Part shown: in pieces, positions 50,538 to 58,735 of the stretch
How positions within the stretch are numbered: position 1 is the stretch's first letter
Layout of the letters: the number at the start of each line of letters is the position of its first letter
Assembly (NCBI RefSeq): GCF_001078055.1
Contig: NZ_CP010777.1
Span: forward strand, 2,819,001 to 2,883,000
Source: Rufibacter radiotolerans
GTDB taxonomy: Bacteria; Bacteroidota; Bacteroidia; Cytophagales; Hymenobacteraceae
Direction: 5' to 3'
DNA: 64,000 bases
Made by a program: the position numbers and the translations under genes
The notes under the pieces: model-generated
The model's database searches: none
The model's input: only the letters and a program-made list of their open reading frames with translations
Told to the model about the DNA's origin: nothing

Positions 50538-52775
50538 TTAAAATTCGTATAACCCGAAATCAAATTCAGAGTCTTCCACCGCGTTCTGCAGCTCAAACCC
50601 GATCACGTTTTTTCCTTGCTTCAGGAATTTGGTAAACTCACTGATGTTGATTTCATCATAATGCCGCTTGGTGAGGGTGTAGCGGTTATGGATAAGATGG
50701 CCATTGAGGTAAATCTTAAGATCGCCGCGGGCGAAGACCTTCAATGCCATTCTTTCTGGCAGGTCCTGCCGCATGAAGCTGTTGGCCGCCCACAGGGCCT
50801 GTCCTTTTTTCACTGGCACGGGCCCGGTTATCTTTTTGAAGGCCGCGTTAAAGGGATTGTGCAGGTTCCAGCCCTGGCCCGGGAAGACGTAAGAGGCCAT
50901 CATGGAAGAGGTCTCCACCTCAGAATCCCGTAAGATGTATTCCCGATTTTTCACGTCTTTGTAGAACAGCGGTTCATGCAGAATGCGGGCGGTGGCCACG
51001 GGTACTTTGATCACTTCACGGTCATAGGTCATGAGGCCGTTCACCTCCCCTTCCACGTCTGAGGTCTGGGTATAGATGGCCGCCGCCAACCCCCTGGAGA
51101 TAAGCGGGTACACGTTGTGCAGCAGCTTGGTGTATTCATCTATCAACTGGTCTCCGGTGAGGTAGGTGCGGTAGCCCCAGTTGCGCTTCCCCTTCTCCCA
51201 TAAATGGTCCTGCACCGGGTAGCCCAGCCCCCCGAACTCGCCCAGCACAATGGCCCTTCCGGCGTTCTGGCTGCTGGGTTCAATAGAAGGACCGGGGTAC
51301 TGGTGGGCATCAAACATGTGGCCCACTTTGCGGTCAGTCCAGCCGCTGGTGCCGTCTACCAGGCGGGTAGGGTCATAGGTCTGGGTCCAGTTTACCACCC
51401 GCTCCGTGTCATACTGCCCCCAGCCTTCATTGAAAGGCACCCACACCACAATAGACGGGAAGAATCTAAAATTATCAATGATGGATCTCCACTCTTTCTC
51501 AAACTGCACCGCAGATTCTTTGGGCCGGGCCCAATCTTTGGTGGCGTCAAATTTTACGTGCTGCTCCTCGTGGCCTAGTTTCAGGAAGCCCGAGGGCATG
51601 TCTTGCCATACCAGCAGGCCCATGGTATCGGCGTGATAGTAAAAGCGGGCAGGCTCTACTTTTATGTGTTTTCTGATGGTATTGTAGCCCATGGCTTTGA
51701 CTACCTCCATGTCATATTTCATGGCCTCATCAGAGGGCGGCGTCAATAAACCATCTGGCCACCAGCCCTGGTCCAGCACGCCCCAATGGAAATAGGGTTG
51801 GTTGTTGAGGAACAGTTTCACGTAGCCGTTCTTGTCTTGCCCTAGCGCTATTTTCCGCATGGCGAAATAGGTATCTACTTGGTCCAGCACCTGACCGCTT
51901 TTTACAATTTCCAGCTTCAGTTGGTACAGGTTAGGGTACTCCGGCGACCACAGGTGCGGCTCCGGAATGGAAAGGGAAATAGCTTCCTGGTAAGGCACTT
52001 CTTTCTCCGCCACCACAGCGCCTTTATAGGTGATTTTGTAGCGTAACTGCTCTTTGCCGGTCCCCTGGAACAGGCTTGATTTCAGGGTCACCAGGTTTTT
52101 GTCAATATCTGCTTCCGGCACCAAGGTTTTGATTGCCGCTTTGTGCACGGGCTCCAGCCAGACGGTTTGCCAGATACCAGACACGGCCGTGTACCAGAAC
52201 CCGTGAGGCTTGAGAATCTGCTTGCCCCGCGGCTGGATGTCAGAATCGGTGGGGTCCCAGACTTGCACTACCAAATCCTGGTCGCCTTTTTTCAGGTAGC
52301 TGGAAACATCAAAGGAGAACGGGTCTGAGCCGCCTTTGTGCTCGCCTACTTTCTTGCCGTTCAGGTACACGGTGGTCTGCCAGTCTACGGCTTCAAAGTG
52401 CAGGATGGCGTTTTGGTCTTTCCAGGAGGAGGGCACCGAGAAGGTGGTTCTGTACCACAGCTCCTGATCTGGCAGCAGGGGTTTCCCCACGCCAGACAGG
52501 CTGGATTCTACCGCATACGGAACCAGTATTTTCCCCTGGAATTGCTTAGGCTGCGGCTGTCCTTTCTTCTGGATGGCGTACTCCCAGAGGCCGTTCAGGT
52601 TTTTCCAGTCGGCGCGCTTAAGCTGAGGCCTGGGGTACTCCTGCCAGGCGTTGCCCGGATTTACATTCTTAGCCCATTTGGTTTTAATCTTATCCCCTAC
52701 CGGCTGCCACGTTTGGCCCTGGGCCTGCCCCAGCATCAGAAGAGATAATGAAATTAAGAGCGTTAATTTCTTCAT
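50538..52775 (-). CDS. GH2-family glycoside hydrolase
   Basis: A 745-residue secreted enzyme with a signal ending QAQGQ (about 21). The jelly-roll sugar-binding domain (about 55-200; WYRTTFSVPSSWKDQ, LHFEAVDWQTTVYLNG) precedes immunoglobulin-like and TIM-barrel domains. The catalytic acid is E450 (NEGWGQYD) and the nucleophile E513 (LGEFGGLGY). Known GH2 activities are beta-galactosidase, beta-glucuronidase and beta-mannosidase; the specificity is open. A C-terminal beta domain (YLNGHLI, KRHYDEINISEF, EFDFGLYEF) matches the partial gene at 63770-64000. The ATG at 52775 (MKKLTLL) is chosen; the frame is open for another 43 codons. Confidence 0.9.
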   Translation of the reverse strand: MKKLTLLISLSLLMLGQAQGQTWQPVGDKIKTKWAKNVNPGNAWQEYPRPQLKRADWKNLNGLWEYAIQKKGQPQPKQFQGKILVPYAVESSLSGVGKPLLPDQELWYRTTFSVPSSWKDQNAILHFEAVDWQTTVYLNGKKVGEHKGGSDPFSFDVSSYLKKGDQDLVVQVWDPTDSDIQPRGKQILKPHGFWYTAVSGIWQTVWLEPVHKAAIKTLVPEADIDKNLVTLKSSLFQGTGKEQLRYKITYKGAVVAEKEVPYQEAISLSIPEPHLWSPEYPNLYQLKLEIVKSGQVLDQVDTYFAMRKIALGQDKNGYVKLFLNNQPYFHWGVLDQGWWPDGLLTPPSDEAMKYDMEVVKAMGYNTIRKHIKVEPARFYYHADTMGLLVWQDMPSGFLKLGHEEQHVKFDATKDWARPKESAVQFEKEWRSIIDNFRFFPSIVVWVPFNEGWGQYDTERVVNWTQTYDPTRLVDGTSGWTDRKVGHMFDAHQYPGPSIEPSSQNAGRAIVLGEFGGLGYPVQDHLWEKGKRNWGYRTYLTGDQLIDEYTKLLHNVYPLISRGLAAAIYTQTSDVEGEVNGLMTYDREVIKVPVATARILHEPLFYKDVKNREYILRDSEVETSSMMASYVFPGQGWNLHNPFNAAFKKITGPVPVKKGQALWAANSFMRQDLPERMALKVFARGDLKIYLNGHLIHNRYTLTKRHYDEINISEFTKFLKQGKNVIGFELQNAVEDSEFDFGLYEF

Positions 52776-53152
52776 ACAAAATAAAAGATAAGCCGAAAGG
52801 CGTCTTGTCTCCAGGACCTTTCTTACAGGGGTATATGGATAGCCGAAACAGGTCATTTCCTGCCTCCTTTTAGATCTGGAATAGGGAAAACCTAACAGCA
52901 ACAATGATACTGAATGCCTTTTACCGTCAGTAGCACATTTGTAGGAAATGCTGGCAATATTGTAGTGGAGAGGATTTGGGTCTTAAAAGTTAACAGTTCT
53001 GAGTCTGGAGTTCAGGATTTGGGAAATGCAGGGGCTTTAATTTTTAATCATGGGACCGTTGGCAAGGCCGGGTGGTGGAAGAGACATGTGCCGGTTAAAG
53101 AGGACTAATTTGTTGCTATGTTTCAGAAGGTTCAAGGGTAATAGCGTTATTC
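52776..53152. other. GH2 upstream region, nothing firmly recognised
   Basis: No gene is supported. A 64-codon frame at 52914-53108 has no domain. A segment at 52928-52963 resembles one at 39608-39643 and may be regulatory. Confidence 0.5.
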
Positions 53153-53188
53153 TTTCTCCCTGAGGGAGAAGGTTAGGATGAGGGGGCG
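53153..53188. repeat. Inverted repeat unit, left copy
   Basis: CTCCC-TGA-GGGAG stem followed by AAGGTTAGGATGAGGGGG. It is an inverted relative of 53506-53543, about 320 nt away. Confidence 0.7.
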
Positions 53189-53244
53189 TGGGTTTCAAAT
53201 TAGAAAAGCCTCAGCTATGAAATGATTGCACCTTTTCTTCTCCT

Positions 53245-53322
53245 TGGCCTGTCCCCTGACAGGCCAAAAGGCAGCCATTGCCAGAGGTGGGGCATTTCTT
53301 CCGTCCAGTCAGGGGACAGGCC
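53245..53322. repeat. Inverted repeat pair GGCCTGTCCCCTGAC
   Basis: 53246-53260 and 53308-53322 are perfect 15-nt inverted copies. The left copy is also part of a local palindrome TGGCCTGTC-CCCT-GACAGGCCA at 53245-53266. Confidence 0.7.
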
Positions 53323-53404
53323 GGGGAACTAGGAAGAGGTTTCAAGGCATCGCTCTTTCGGAGTTCCACTCCCCTACTTCTGCAACATCATCTCATGGTT
53401 CCCG

Positions 53405-53455
53405 GCGGAGTAGAACTCCGCAGCAGGCCTTTTCGGGAGTAGAACTCCCGAAAAG
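53405..53455. repeat. Tandem TAGAA-loop hairpins
   Basis: Two palindromes with the same TAGAA loop: GCGGAG-TAGAA-CTCCGC (53405-53421) and CTTTTCGGGAG-TAGAA-CTCCCGAAAAG (53429-53455). A partial GGAGTTCCACTCC lies just upstream. Confidence 0.75.
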
Positions 53456-53505
53456 CAGAGGATGGGGGTGCTCTTAATAAGATAAGCTCTTGCCAAGCAA
53501 CCACC

Positions 53506-53543
53506 GCTGCCCCTCACCCTAGCCCTCTCCCGCAGGGAGAGGG
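53506..53543. repeat. Inverted repeat unit, right copy
   Basis: CCCCTCACCCTAGCCCTCTCCCGCAGGGAGAG. This type of C-rich arm with a CTCTCCC-GGGAGAG hairpin resembles known small intergenic repeats in many bacteria. Confidence 0.65.
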
Positions 53544-53557
53544 AATACCGCTTATTG

Positions 53558-53596
53558 CGTTTTGGTATTGTTTTGCGAAAAATGGGCTTAAAACAG
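53558..53596. repeat. GTTTT/AAAAC intergenic palindrome, copy 21 (diverged)
   Basis: CGTTTTGGTATTGTTTTGCGAAAAATGGGCTTAAAACAG. The inner boxes have lost their GGCC pairing. Confidence 0.6.
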
Positions 53597-53699
53597 AAGT
53601 TACCTAAAGGCAATTAGGCTTACTCCCATACCCACCAAAAAGGCTGGTGAGCAGGGCCTTTGACAGACCCTGGCACCAGGCGATTCTAATAGTAATTTT

Positions 53700-53741
53700 C
53701 CTGTTTTAAGGCTGTTTTGAAAAAAACAGCCTTAAAACAGG
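53700..53741. repeat. GTTTT/AAAAC intergenic palindrome, copy 22
   Basis: 42 nt with 15-nt near-perfect arms (CCTGTTTTAAGGCTG / CAGCCTTAAAACAGG). It ends 16 nt from the FGE stop. Confidence 0.9.
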
Positions 53742-53757
53742 AGTAGATTTTTTACAC

Positions 53758-54819
53758 TTAGCTTTTAGGCGCGGGGGCGTCTTTCACGCACCGGAATCCC
53801 AGGTTATCTGAGGCGCTGCTGACTTCGCCTTTGCCGCGGCTACCGGGTTTGTACCTGATGCAGTATTGGTCACTGCACAGGAAAGAGCCGCCTCGCTGCA
53901 CCCGTTTTACTACGCTGGGCTCCTCTGGGTCAAAGCTGTCGGTGGGGCCTTGGGGGTTCTTCTTGGGGCTCTGGGCGTAATAGTCGGGGCGGTAGAAGTC
54001 ATTGCACCACTCCCATACGTTGCCGTCCATGTCGTATAAACCGTAACCGTTGGCGGGAAAGGATTTCACGGGGGCCGCGCCAATGAAACCATCGGCGCCG
54101 GTGTTCTTGTCCGGGAAGTTGCCCTGGTAGATATTGGCCATCCATTTGCCGTCTGGGGTCAGTTCATCGCCCCAGTAGTAATTTCTCCGGCCTTTGCCGC
54201 CCTGGGCCGCGAACTCCCATTCCGCCTCGGTGGGAAGGCGCTTACCGGCCCATTTAGCGTAAGCAGCGGCATCTACGTAACTCACGTGCACCACCGGTTT
54301 GTTCTGCTGACCATCCAGCGAGCTGCTTGGGCCTTTGGGATTTTTCCAGCTGGCGCCAGGCACGTACTTCCACCATTGCAGCACATTGTCTAAAGGCACC
54401 GCAGTGGCCGTGGGCGTGAACACCCCAGAACCGGCTACCAGGTATTCTTCGGGAACGCCCGGGAAATCTGCGGCGTTGGGGGTGCGCTCGGCCACGGTTT
54501 TATAGCCGGTGGCGGCCACAAATTGCGCAAACTCGGCGTTGGTCACCTCATGCTCGTCCATCCAAAAACCGTTCACCTCTACCTCATGTATGGGCTGCGA
54601 GTCCGGGAAATTCTGCTCACCGGAACCCATCTTGAAAATACCCCCGGGAATGTAGACCATCTTAGACGGGATAGTGTCCGTGCTGACCAAGTTTTCGGGG
54701 GCTACGGCGGCCGTGGAGGTAGCGGCCTGGGTTTTCTCTTCTTCGGCTTTCTGGCAATTGAACAGACTTAAGCCCAGCGAACAGGTTAAGCTAAGGGTAA
54801 TGGCTCTTGTAAACTGCAT
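53758..54819 (-). CDS. Formylglycine-generating enzyme, lipoprotein form
   Basis: A 353-residue FGE-sulfatase (SUMF1) domain protein that turns the active-site Cys of sulfatases into formylglycine using O2 and copper. Visible blocks are MVYIPGGIFKMGS, PIHEVEVNGFWMDEHEVTNAEFAQFV, PVVHVSYVDAAAYAKWAGKRLPTEAEWE, GNVWEWCNDFY and RGGSFLCSDQYC...SSASDNLGFRC. The catalytic Cys pair is present as C315 and C320 with the five-residue spacing of human FGE. The N-terminus has a lipobox (LSLFNC, C22), so it is predicted to be periplasmic, where the eight neighbouring sulfatases go. No radical-SAM maturase is in view. Confidence 0.93.
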   Translation of the reverse strand: MQFTRAITLSLTCSLGLSLFNCQKAEEEKTQAATSTAAVAPENLVSTDTIPSKMVYIPGGIFKMGSGEQNFPDSQPIHEVEVNGFWMDEHEVTNAEFAQFVAATGYKTVAERTPNAADFPGVPEEYLVAGSGVFTPTATAVPLDNVLQWWKYVPGASWKNPKGPSSSLDGQQNKPVVHVSYVDAAAYAKWAGKRLPTEAEWEFAAQGGKGRRNYYWGDELTPDGKWMANIYQGNFPDKNTGADGFIGAAPVKSFPANGYGLYDMDGNVWEWCNDFYRPDYYAQSPKKNPQGPTDSFDPEEPSVVKRVQRGGSFLCSDQYCIRYKPGSRGKGEVSSASDNLGFRCVKDAPAPKS

Positions 54820-54963
54820 AGGTACTTTAAACTACAATAGAAAAATGCCCCGCCTCAAAGGGCTTCGGATTGAGACTCAGAAGAAACCAACCGGTTTTTA
54901 CTTCGCCCCAACTGGTAAAAGGAATTAGGAATTTACCTAAATAAATGGCTTTGCGCAAAAAGT

Positions 54964-57414
54964 CTAGAATTCTTTTTCGCCGAACTCGCTTTCTGTGAAC
55001 TTCACTTTCTTGCCCAGTTTGTTCAGGTTAAAACTCAGGTTAAGCATAATCACGTCTACCTCATAAATGTAATTGGTGGTGGTGTAGAAGTCACGCCCGC
55101 GGGTAGTAATGCGCTGCTCATTGGAGTTGAGCAAGCCCATGTCTATGTTCTGCCATTGCAGGGTGGCGGCCAGCTTTCCGTCCAGGAAGGTCTTGCGCAG
55201 AGCCAGGCTGGGGTTGTAGAATCGGGAGTCCTCGCCTTGGGCGGTGGCCCGCTCAGACAGGTAGTTGAACGTGCCCTGCAGGGTGGTGGTAGAACTCAGG
55301 TTAAAGCTGGAGTTGGCGTTAATAGAGTACACCAGGCTGCCGTTGTTCACGGTAACGGTGTTGTCAAATAGGGAGCCTTTGATGTTGTAGTCATACACGT
55401 TTCCGCCCAGGTAGAATTTCCACCAGTGGGTGGGCTTGTAGTCAAACCCTACTTCCAGACCCAGACGGCTGGCTCTGCCGGCGTTAGTGTAAATGCGGCC
55501 CAGCACGGTGTCTGCGTACACGTTGTTCACGCGGTTGATCACGTTCTTGATGTCCTGGTGGTAGAAGGTGGCAAACACCGAGCCTTTCTCAAAGTTACGC
55601 ACCAGCCCGGCCTCACTCAGGTTCACAAACTCGGGCAGCAGTTCCGGGTCCCCTTGCTCCAGGGTCTCTGAGTGCTCCCGCTCCGGCAAGGGGTTCAGCT
55701 CAAAGCTGGAACTGCGCTGTACGCGGCGGCTATACCCGGCCTTGGCCTTCCAGTTGTCATTGAGGGAATAAAACACGTTAGCCGAGGGGAAGAAATTGCT
55801 CAGGTTCAGTTCATAGGTATTCTCCCGGATGGTGAAGTCACGGGCCGCGTACTCATAGCGCAGTCCCGCCGCATACTCCAGCTTGGCTACCTTGCCGGAA
55901 TACTGGGTGTACACCGAGTGAATCTCATTGGTCAGGTTCACGTTGCCGCTGAACTCGGGGTAGAAAACATAGTTGCTGGCGCCCTGGTCTTTTTGCTTGT
56001 AAACAAACTGGCCATCATCATTGTGGTGACGGTACTGGTAGCCAGACTCCAATTTACCGGCGCCTAATTTGGTCGCGAAATCAGTGCGCAGGCGCAACCC
56101 GTTTAACGGGCGTTCATTGGTGTTCTCGGTGTACTGCAGGGTGTCCCGCACGTCCTGGCTGTGCAGGTTCAGGTTTTTGGTGTAGCCAGAGAGTTTGTCG
56201 CGTTCCACCAGGCCAGAAAGGGAAAGCGTGGCGCTGTTCCTGAACTTGTGGGTGTAGTCCAGGTTGGCAATGGAGAAATCACCGCTTTTCTTCACCAGGT
56301 TGGAGTTGAAATACTGGCTGCGGCCAATCACCTCCTTGGTAGAGGCATTGGTGGTGGTATTGTTGTAGTTGATATCCGCTAAGCGGTACTCGGTCCGGTT
56401 GCCGTAGTAGAAACCGGTCTGGAAGGTGTTGCGCTCATCCAGGGCAAAGATCACGGTCGCCCGCAGCGAGCGGTTGTATTTGTCAAAGCTGCGTTCGTCT
56501 ACAGACGGGAAAGAAGTGCGGCGGTTACCTATGGTGGTATTCACGTCCCCTACCCTTCTGCCGGCAATGTCATTGCGCACGTAGCTTCCGCCTACAGACA
56601 CGTCCCATTTGTCTTTCCGGAAGCTCACGGTGGCGTCTCCGCCGTATCTTTTGGCGCTTTCGGCGTTGCCGTAGGGCTCAATGCTGGGCAGGCCGCCCTG
56701 CATGTTCACTAAAACCGAATAGCCGTTATCTGCCCCTTTTTTGGTGGTGATGTTGATGATGCCCGCCTTGCCGTCCGGGTCATATTTCGCCGAGGGCGCC
56801 GTCACTACCTCTACGTTTTCAATGGCGTTGGCCGGAATCTGGCTTAAGAGCGCCGCCGCATCTGACTGCACCGGCTTGCCGTTCAAAAACACGGTAAACC
56901 CGGTGGAGCCGCGCATGTTGATCTGGCCTTGGGCATCTACCGAAATGGAAGGCAGGTTCTTGAGCACGTCTACCCCGGTGCCGCCGGTGGCGGTCTGGAA
57001 TTGCGCCGCGCTGTACACCTGCTTGTCTATCTGGTGGTAGACCGCCGCCTTTTCACCGGTCACGGTTATTTCCTGGAGCAACATCTGGCTGGGAGCCAGC
57101 AGAATAGTAGGCAATTTCAAATCCTGACCACGGGAAAGGGAAATGTTCTGCACCTTGCAGACCTCAAAGCCCAGGAACTGCACCTGCACGTGGTAGGTAC
57201 CCGGCGCCAGTTTATTAAGCAGGAACTTGCCCTGGGCATCGGTCATGGCCCCGGTGATGACCTTGCTGTTTGCCGCGTTCAGCAGCGTGACGGTGGCAAA
57301 GTCAATGGGTTTAGAGTCAATCTTACTCAAAGCCTGCCCCCCAATGGAGCCCGACTGGGCCACCACCTGAAGCACTGACACGAAAACCAAAAGAAGGGTA
57401 AGTATTCTCTTCAT
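54964..57414 (-). CDS. TonB-type outer-membrane receptor (OMP_b-brl_3 family)
   Basis: An 816-residue outer-membrane protein. After a signal (ending VVAQ), an N-terminal CarboxypepD_reg-like domain (about 22-110) leads to a plug domain (VYHQIDKQVYSAAQFQ, TGVDVLKNLPSISVDAQGQINMRG, DPDGKAGIINITTKKG) and a beta-barrel to the C-terminus. There is no partner SusD lipoprotein, so this is not a SusC/D pair. It could import the oligosaccharides or a metal chelate. The barrel ends with LSFNLNKLGKKVKFTESEFGEKEF. Confidence 0.9.
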   Translation of the reverse strand: MKRILTLLLVFVSVLQVVAQSGSIGGQALSKIDSKPIDFATVTLLNAANSKVITGAMTDAQGKFLLNKLAPGTYHVQVQFLGFEVCKVQNISLSRGQDLKLPTILLAPSQMLLQEITVTGEKAAVYHQIDKQVYSAAQFQTATGGTGVDVLKNLPSISVDAQGQINMRGSTGFTVFLNGKPVQSDAAALLSQIPANAIENVEVVTAPSAKYDPDGKAGIINITTKKGADNGYSVLVNMQGGLPSIEPYGNAESAKRYGGDATVSFRKDKWDVSVGGSYVRNDIAGRRVGDVNTTIGNRRTSFPSVDERSFDKYNRSLRATVIFALDERNTFQTGFYYGNRTEYRLADINYNNTTTNASTKEVIGRSQYFNSNLVKKSGDFSIANLDYTHKFRNSATLSLSGLVERDKLSGYTKNLNLHSQDVRDTLQYTENTNERPLNGLRLRTDFATKLGAGKLESGYQYRHHNDDGQFVYKQKDQGASNYVFYPEFSGNVNLTNEIHSVYTQYSGKVAKLEYAAGLRYEYAARDFTIRENTYELNLSNFFPSANVFYSLNDNWKAKAGYSRRVQRSSSFELNPLPEREHSETLEQGDPELLPEFVNLSEAGLVRNFEKGSVFATFYHQDIKNVINRVNNVYADTVLGRIYTNAGRASRLGLEVGFDYKPTHWWKFYLGGNVYDYNIKGSLFDNTVTVNNGSLVYSINANSSFNLSSTTTLQGTFNYLSERATAQGEDSRFYNPSLALRKTFLDGKLAATLQWQNIDMGLLNSNEQRITTRGRDFYTTTNYIYEVDVIMLNLSFNLNKLGKKVKFTESEFGEKEF

Positions 57415-57509
57415 AAAAAAGGGAAAGTCATTTGGGCTGGTTAGATGCGCTAAGCATGGAATGGTTTAACGCGCTTTTGCTTCTTCGCCTTACTTCACTG
57501 GCTAAAAGG

Positions 57510-57547
57510 CGTTTTGGGCCTGTTTTCAAGATGACAGCCCCAAAACG
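57510..57547. repeat. GTTTT/AAAAC intergenic palindrome, copy 23
   Basis: 38 nt; inner right box changed to GACAG. It ends 83 nt before the GH43 stop. Confidence 0.82.
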
Positions 57548-57630
57548 GGAATCTCCTCCCTCAGGCCGTAGATCTGTTGCCAGGAACTTCGGCCGACCTT
57601 TAAGGTTGGGAGAAAGACAGGGAAACGGGT

Positions 57631-58653
57631 TTACTGGGTGGCCTCCAGGAAATGGAAGGTCTTGGGGTCCACGCTCAGGATATCGGCCCCGCCTTTGGGG
57701 TCCTTGGAGAATATCATCTTCACCACCCCGGTTTTTCTGGGGTTGATCTGCGTAGCCGATTGGTGGGTGTGCATGACGTAGAACATGTTGCCTTTCTGGT
57801 CTTTGACCACATCGCCGTGGCCGGTTCCGTTGTAGTTTAGGTTGGCCTTGCTGATGATCGGGTTGCCCGTGTATTTCTCCCAGGGGCCATAAGGACTATT
57901 GCTGGTGGCGTAACCCACGGCGTAAGAAGGCCACTTGAAATGGTTGGCGCTGTAGATGAAGTAATAAGTGCCTTTGTGCTTCAAAATCGTAGGGCCTTCG
58001 GTCACGGACCAGGCGTCTTTCTCGGTGTTTTCCCAGGGCTCGGTGGCTTCAATGCACTGCTTCAAGGTCTCCATTTTCATGGCCGACAGGTCATCGGACA
58101 TCTCGGCTACAAACATGCGGTTACCGCCGTCTGCCACGCGCACGTGGTACATGTACTTCTTACCGTCATCGTCTATAAACAGGAACGGGTCAATCTGCTT
58201 TACCGGGGCGGCAAGGGCCTTTTTATCGGTTTGGGAAAACGGGCCCAGCGGGCTATCACTGGTGGCAATGGCAATGCCTTCATCGGCTACGTAAGCCATG
58301 TGGAATTTGCCGTTGTACAGGAACACCTGCGGCGCCCAGAACTTGGAACTCCCGAAGGCGTCGCCTTTTTTGAGCGCGAAACCGTCACTGTTCCCGGTGG
58401 GGCCTTTCCAGGTTTTCATATCCTGGGAGGTGTATACCTGAAAGCCCTGGGGGTTGCCGGTACCGTACAGGTAATAGGTACCGTCATGGAAAAACATGGT
58501 AGGGTCTGCCAGGGCAATAGGCGTGGCCTGCGCCGCGGGGGCTGACGGCTGCGGGGCCTGGGTGGTTTGGCACCCCATAGCCACGGTTTGCAGCAGGGCG
58601 GCGCAAAGAGAAAGTCTGAGAAAAGATTGTACGCGGGTACCTGTAAAATTCAT
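57631..58653 (-). CDS. GH43-family glycosidase, lipoprotein
   Basis: A 340-residue single-domain GH43 enzyme. The lipobox is VAMGC (C28). Catalytic residues are base D50 (ALADPTMF), modulator D155 (QIDPFLF) and acid E219 (VTEGPTIL). Sequence blocks (YATSNSPYGPWEKYTGNPII, GTGHGDVV) match arabinofuranosidase/xylosidase-like GH43 members. The ATG at 58653 (MNFTGTRV) is preferred over the frame opening at 58701, because the signal starts there. Confidence 0.9.
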   Translation of the reverse strand: MNFTGTRVQSFLRLSLCAALLQTVAMGCQTTQAPQPSAPAAQATPIALADPTMFFHDGTYYLYGTGNPQGFQVYTSQDMKTWKGPTGNSDGFALKKGDAFGSSKFWAPQVFLYNGKFHMAYVADEGIAIATSDSPLGPFSQTDKKALAAPVKQIDPFLFIDDDGKKYMYHVRVADGGNRMFVAEMSDDLSAMKMETLKQCIEATEPWENTEKDAWSVTEGPTILKHKGTYYFIYSANHFKWPSYAVGYATSNSPYGPWEKYTGNPIISKANLNYNGTGHGDVVKDQKGNMFYVMHTHQSATQINPRKTGVVKMIFSKDPKGGADILSVDPKTFHFLEATQ

Positions 58654-58686
58654 GGGGAAAAGGTAAAGCTGGTGGTCTAGTATTTT

Positions 58687-58726
58687 CTGTTTAGGGGCCA
58701 TTTCTCTGAAAACGGCCCTAAAACAG
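58687..58726. repeat. GTTTT/AAAAC intergenic palindrome, copy 24
   Basis: CTGTTTAGGGGCC on the left and GGCCCTAAAACAG on the right. It ends 9 nt from the sulfatase stop, one of the closest positions to a stop codon. Confidence 0.85.
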
Positions 58727-58735
58727 GAATTCTGG

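Noticed and set aside
52914..53477. Two small plus-strand frames in the repeat island
   Set aside because: They overlap hairpin repeats, lack signals or domains, and fit chance frames in GC-rich sequence.
53153..53543. CRISPR array as an explanation for the palindrome island
   Set aside because: There are no regularly spaced identical direct repeats; units are different palindromes at irregular distances, and no cas genes are nearby.
54964..57414. SusC annotation for the TonB-type receptor
   Set aside because: It lacks a SusD neighbour and has the shorter 800-residue OMP_b-brl_3 layout; SusC proteins are usually around 1000 residues with a SusD gene directly downstream.
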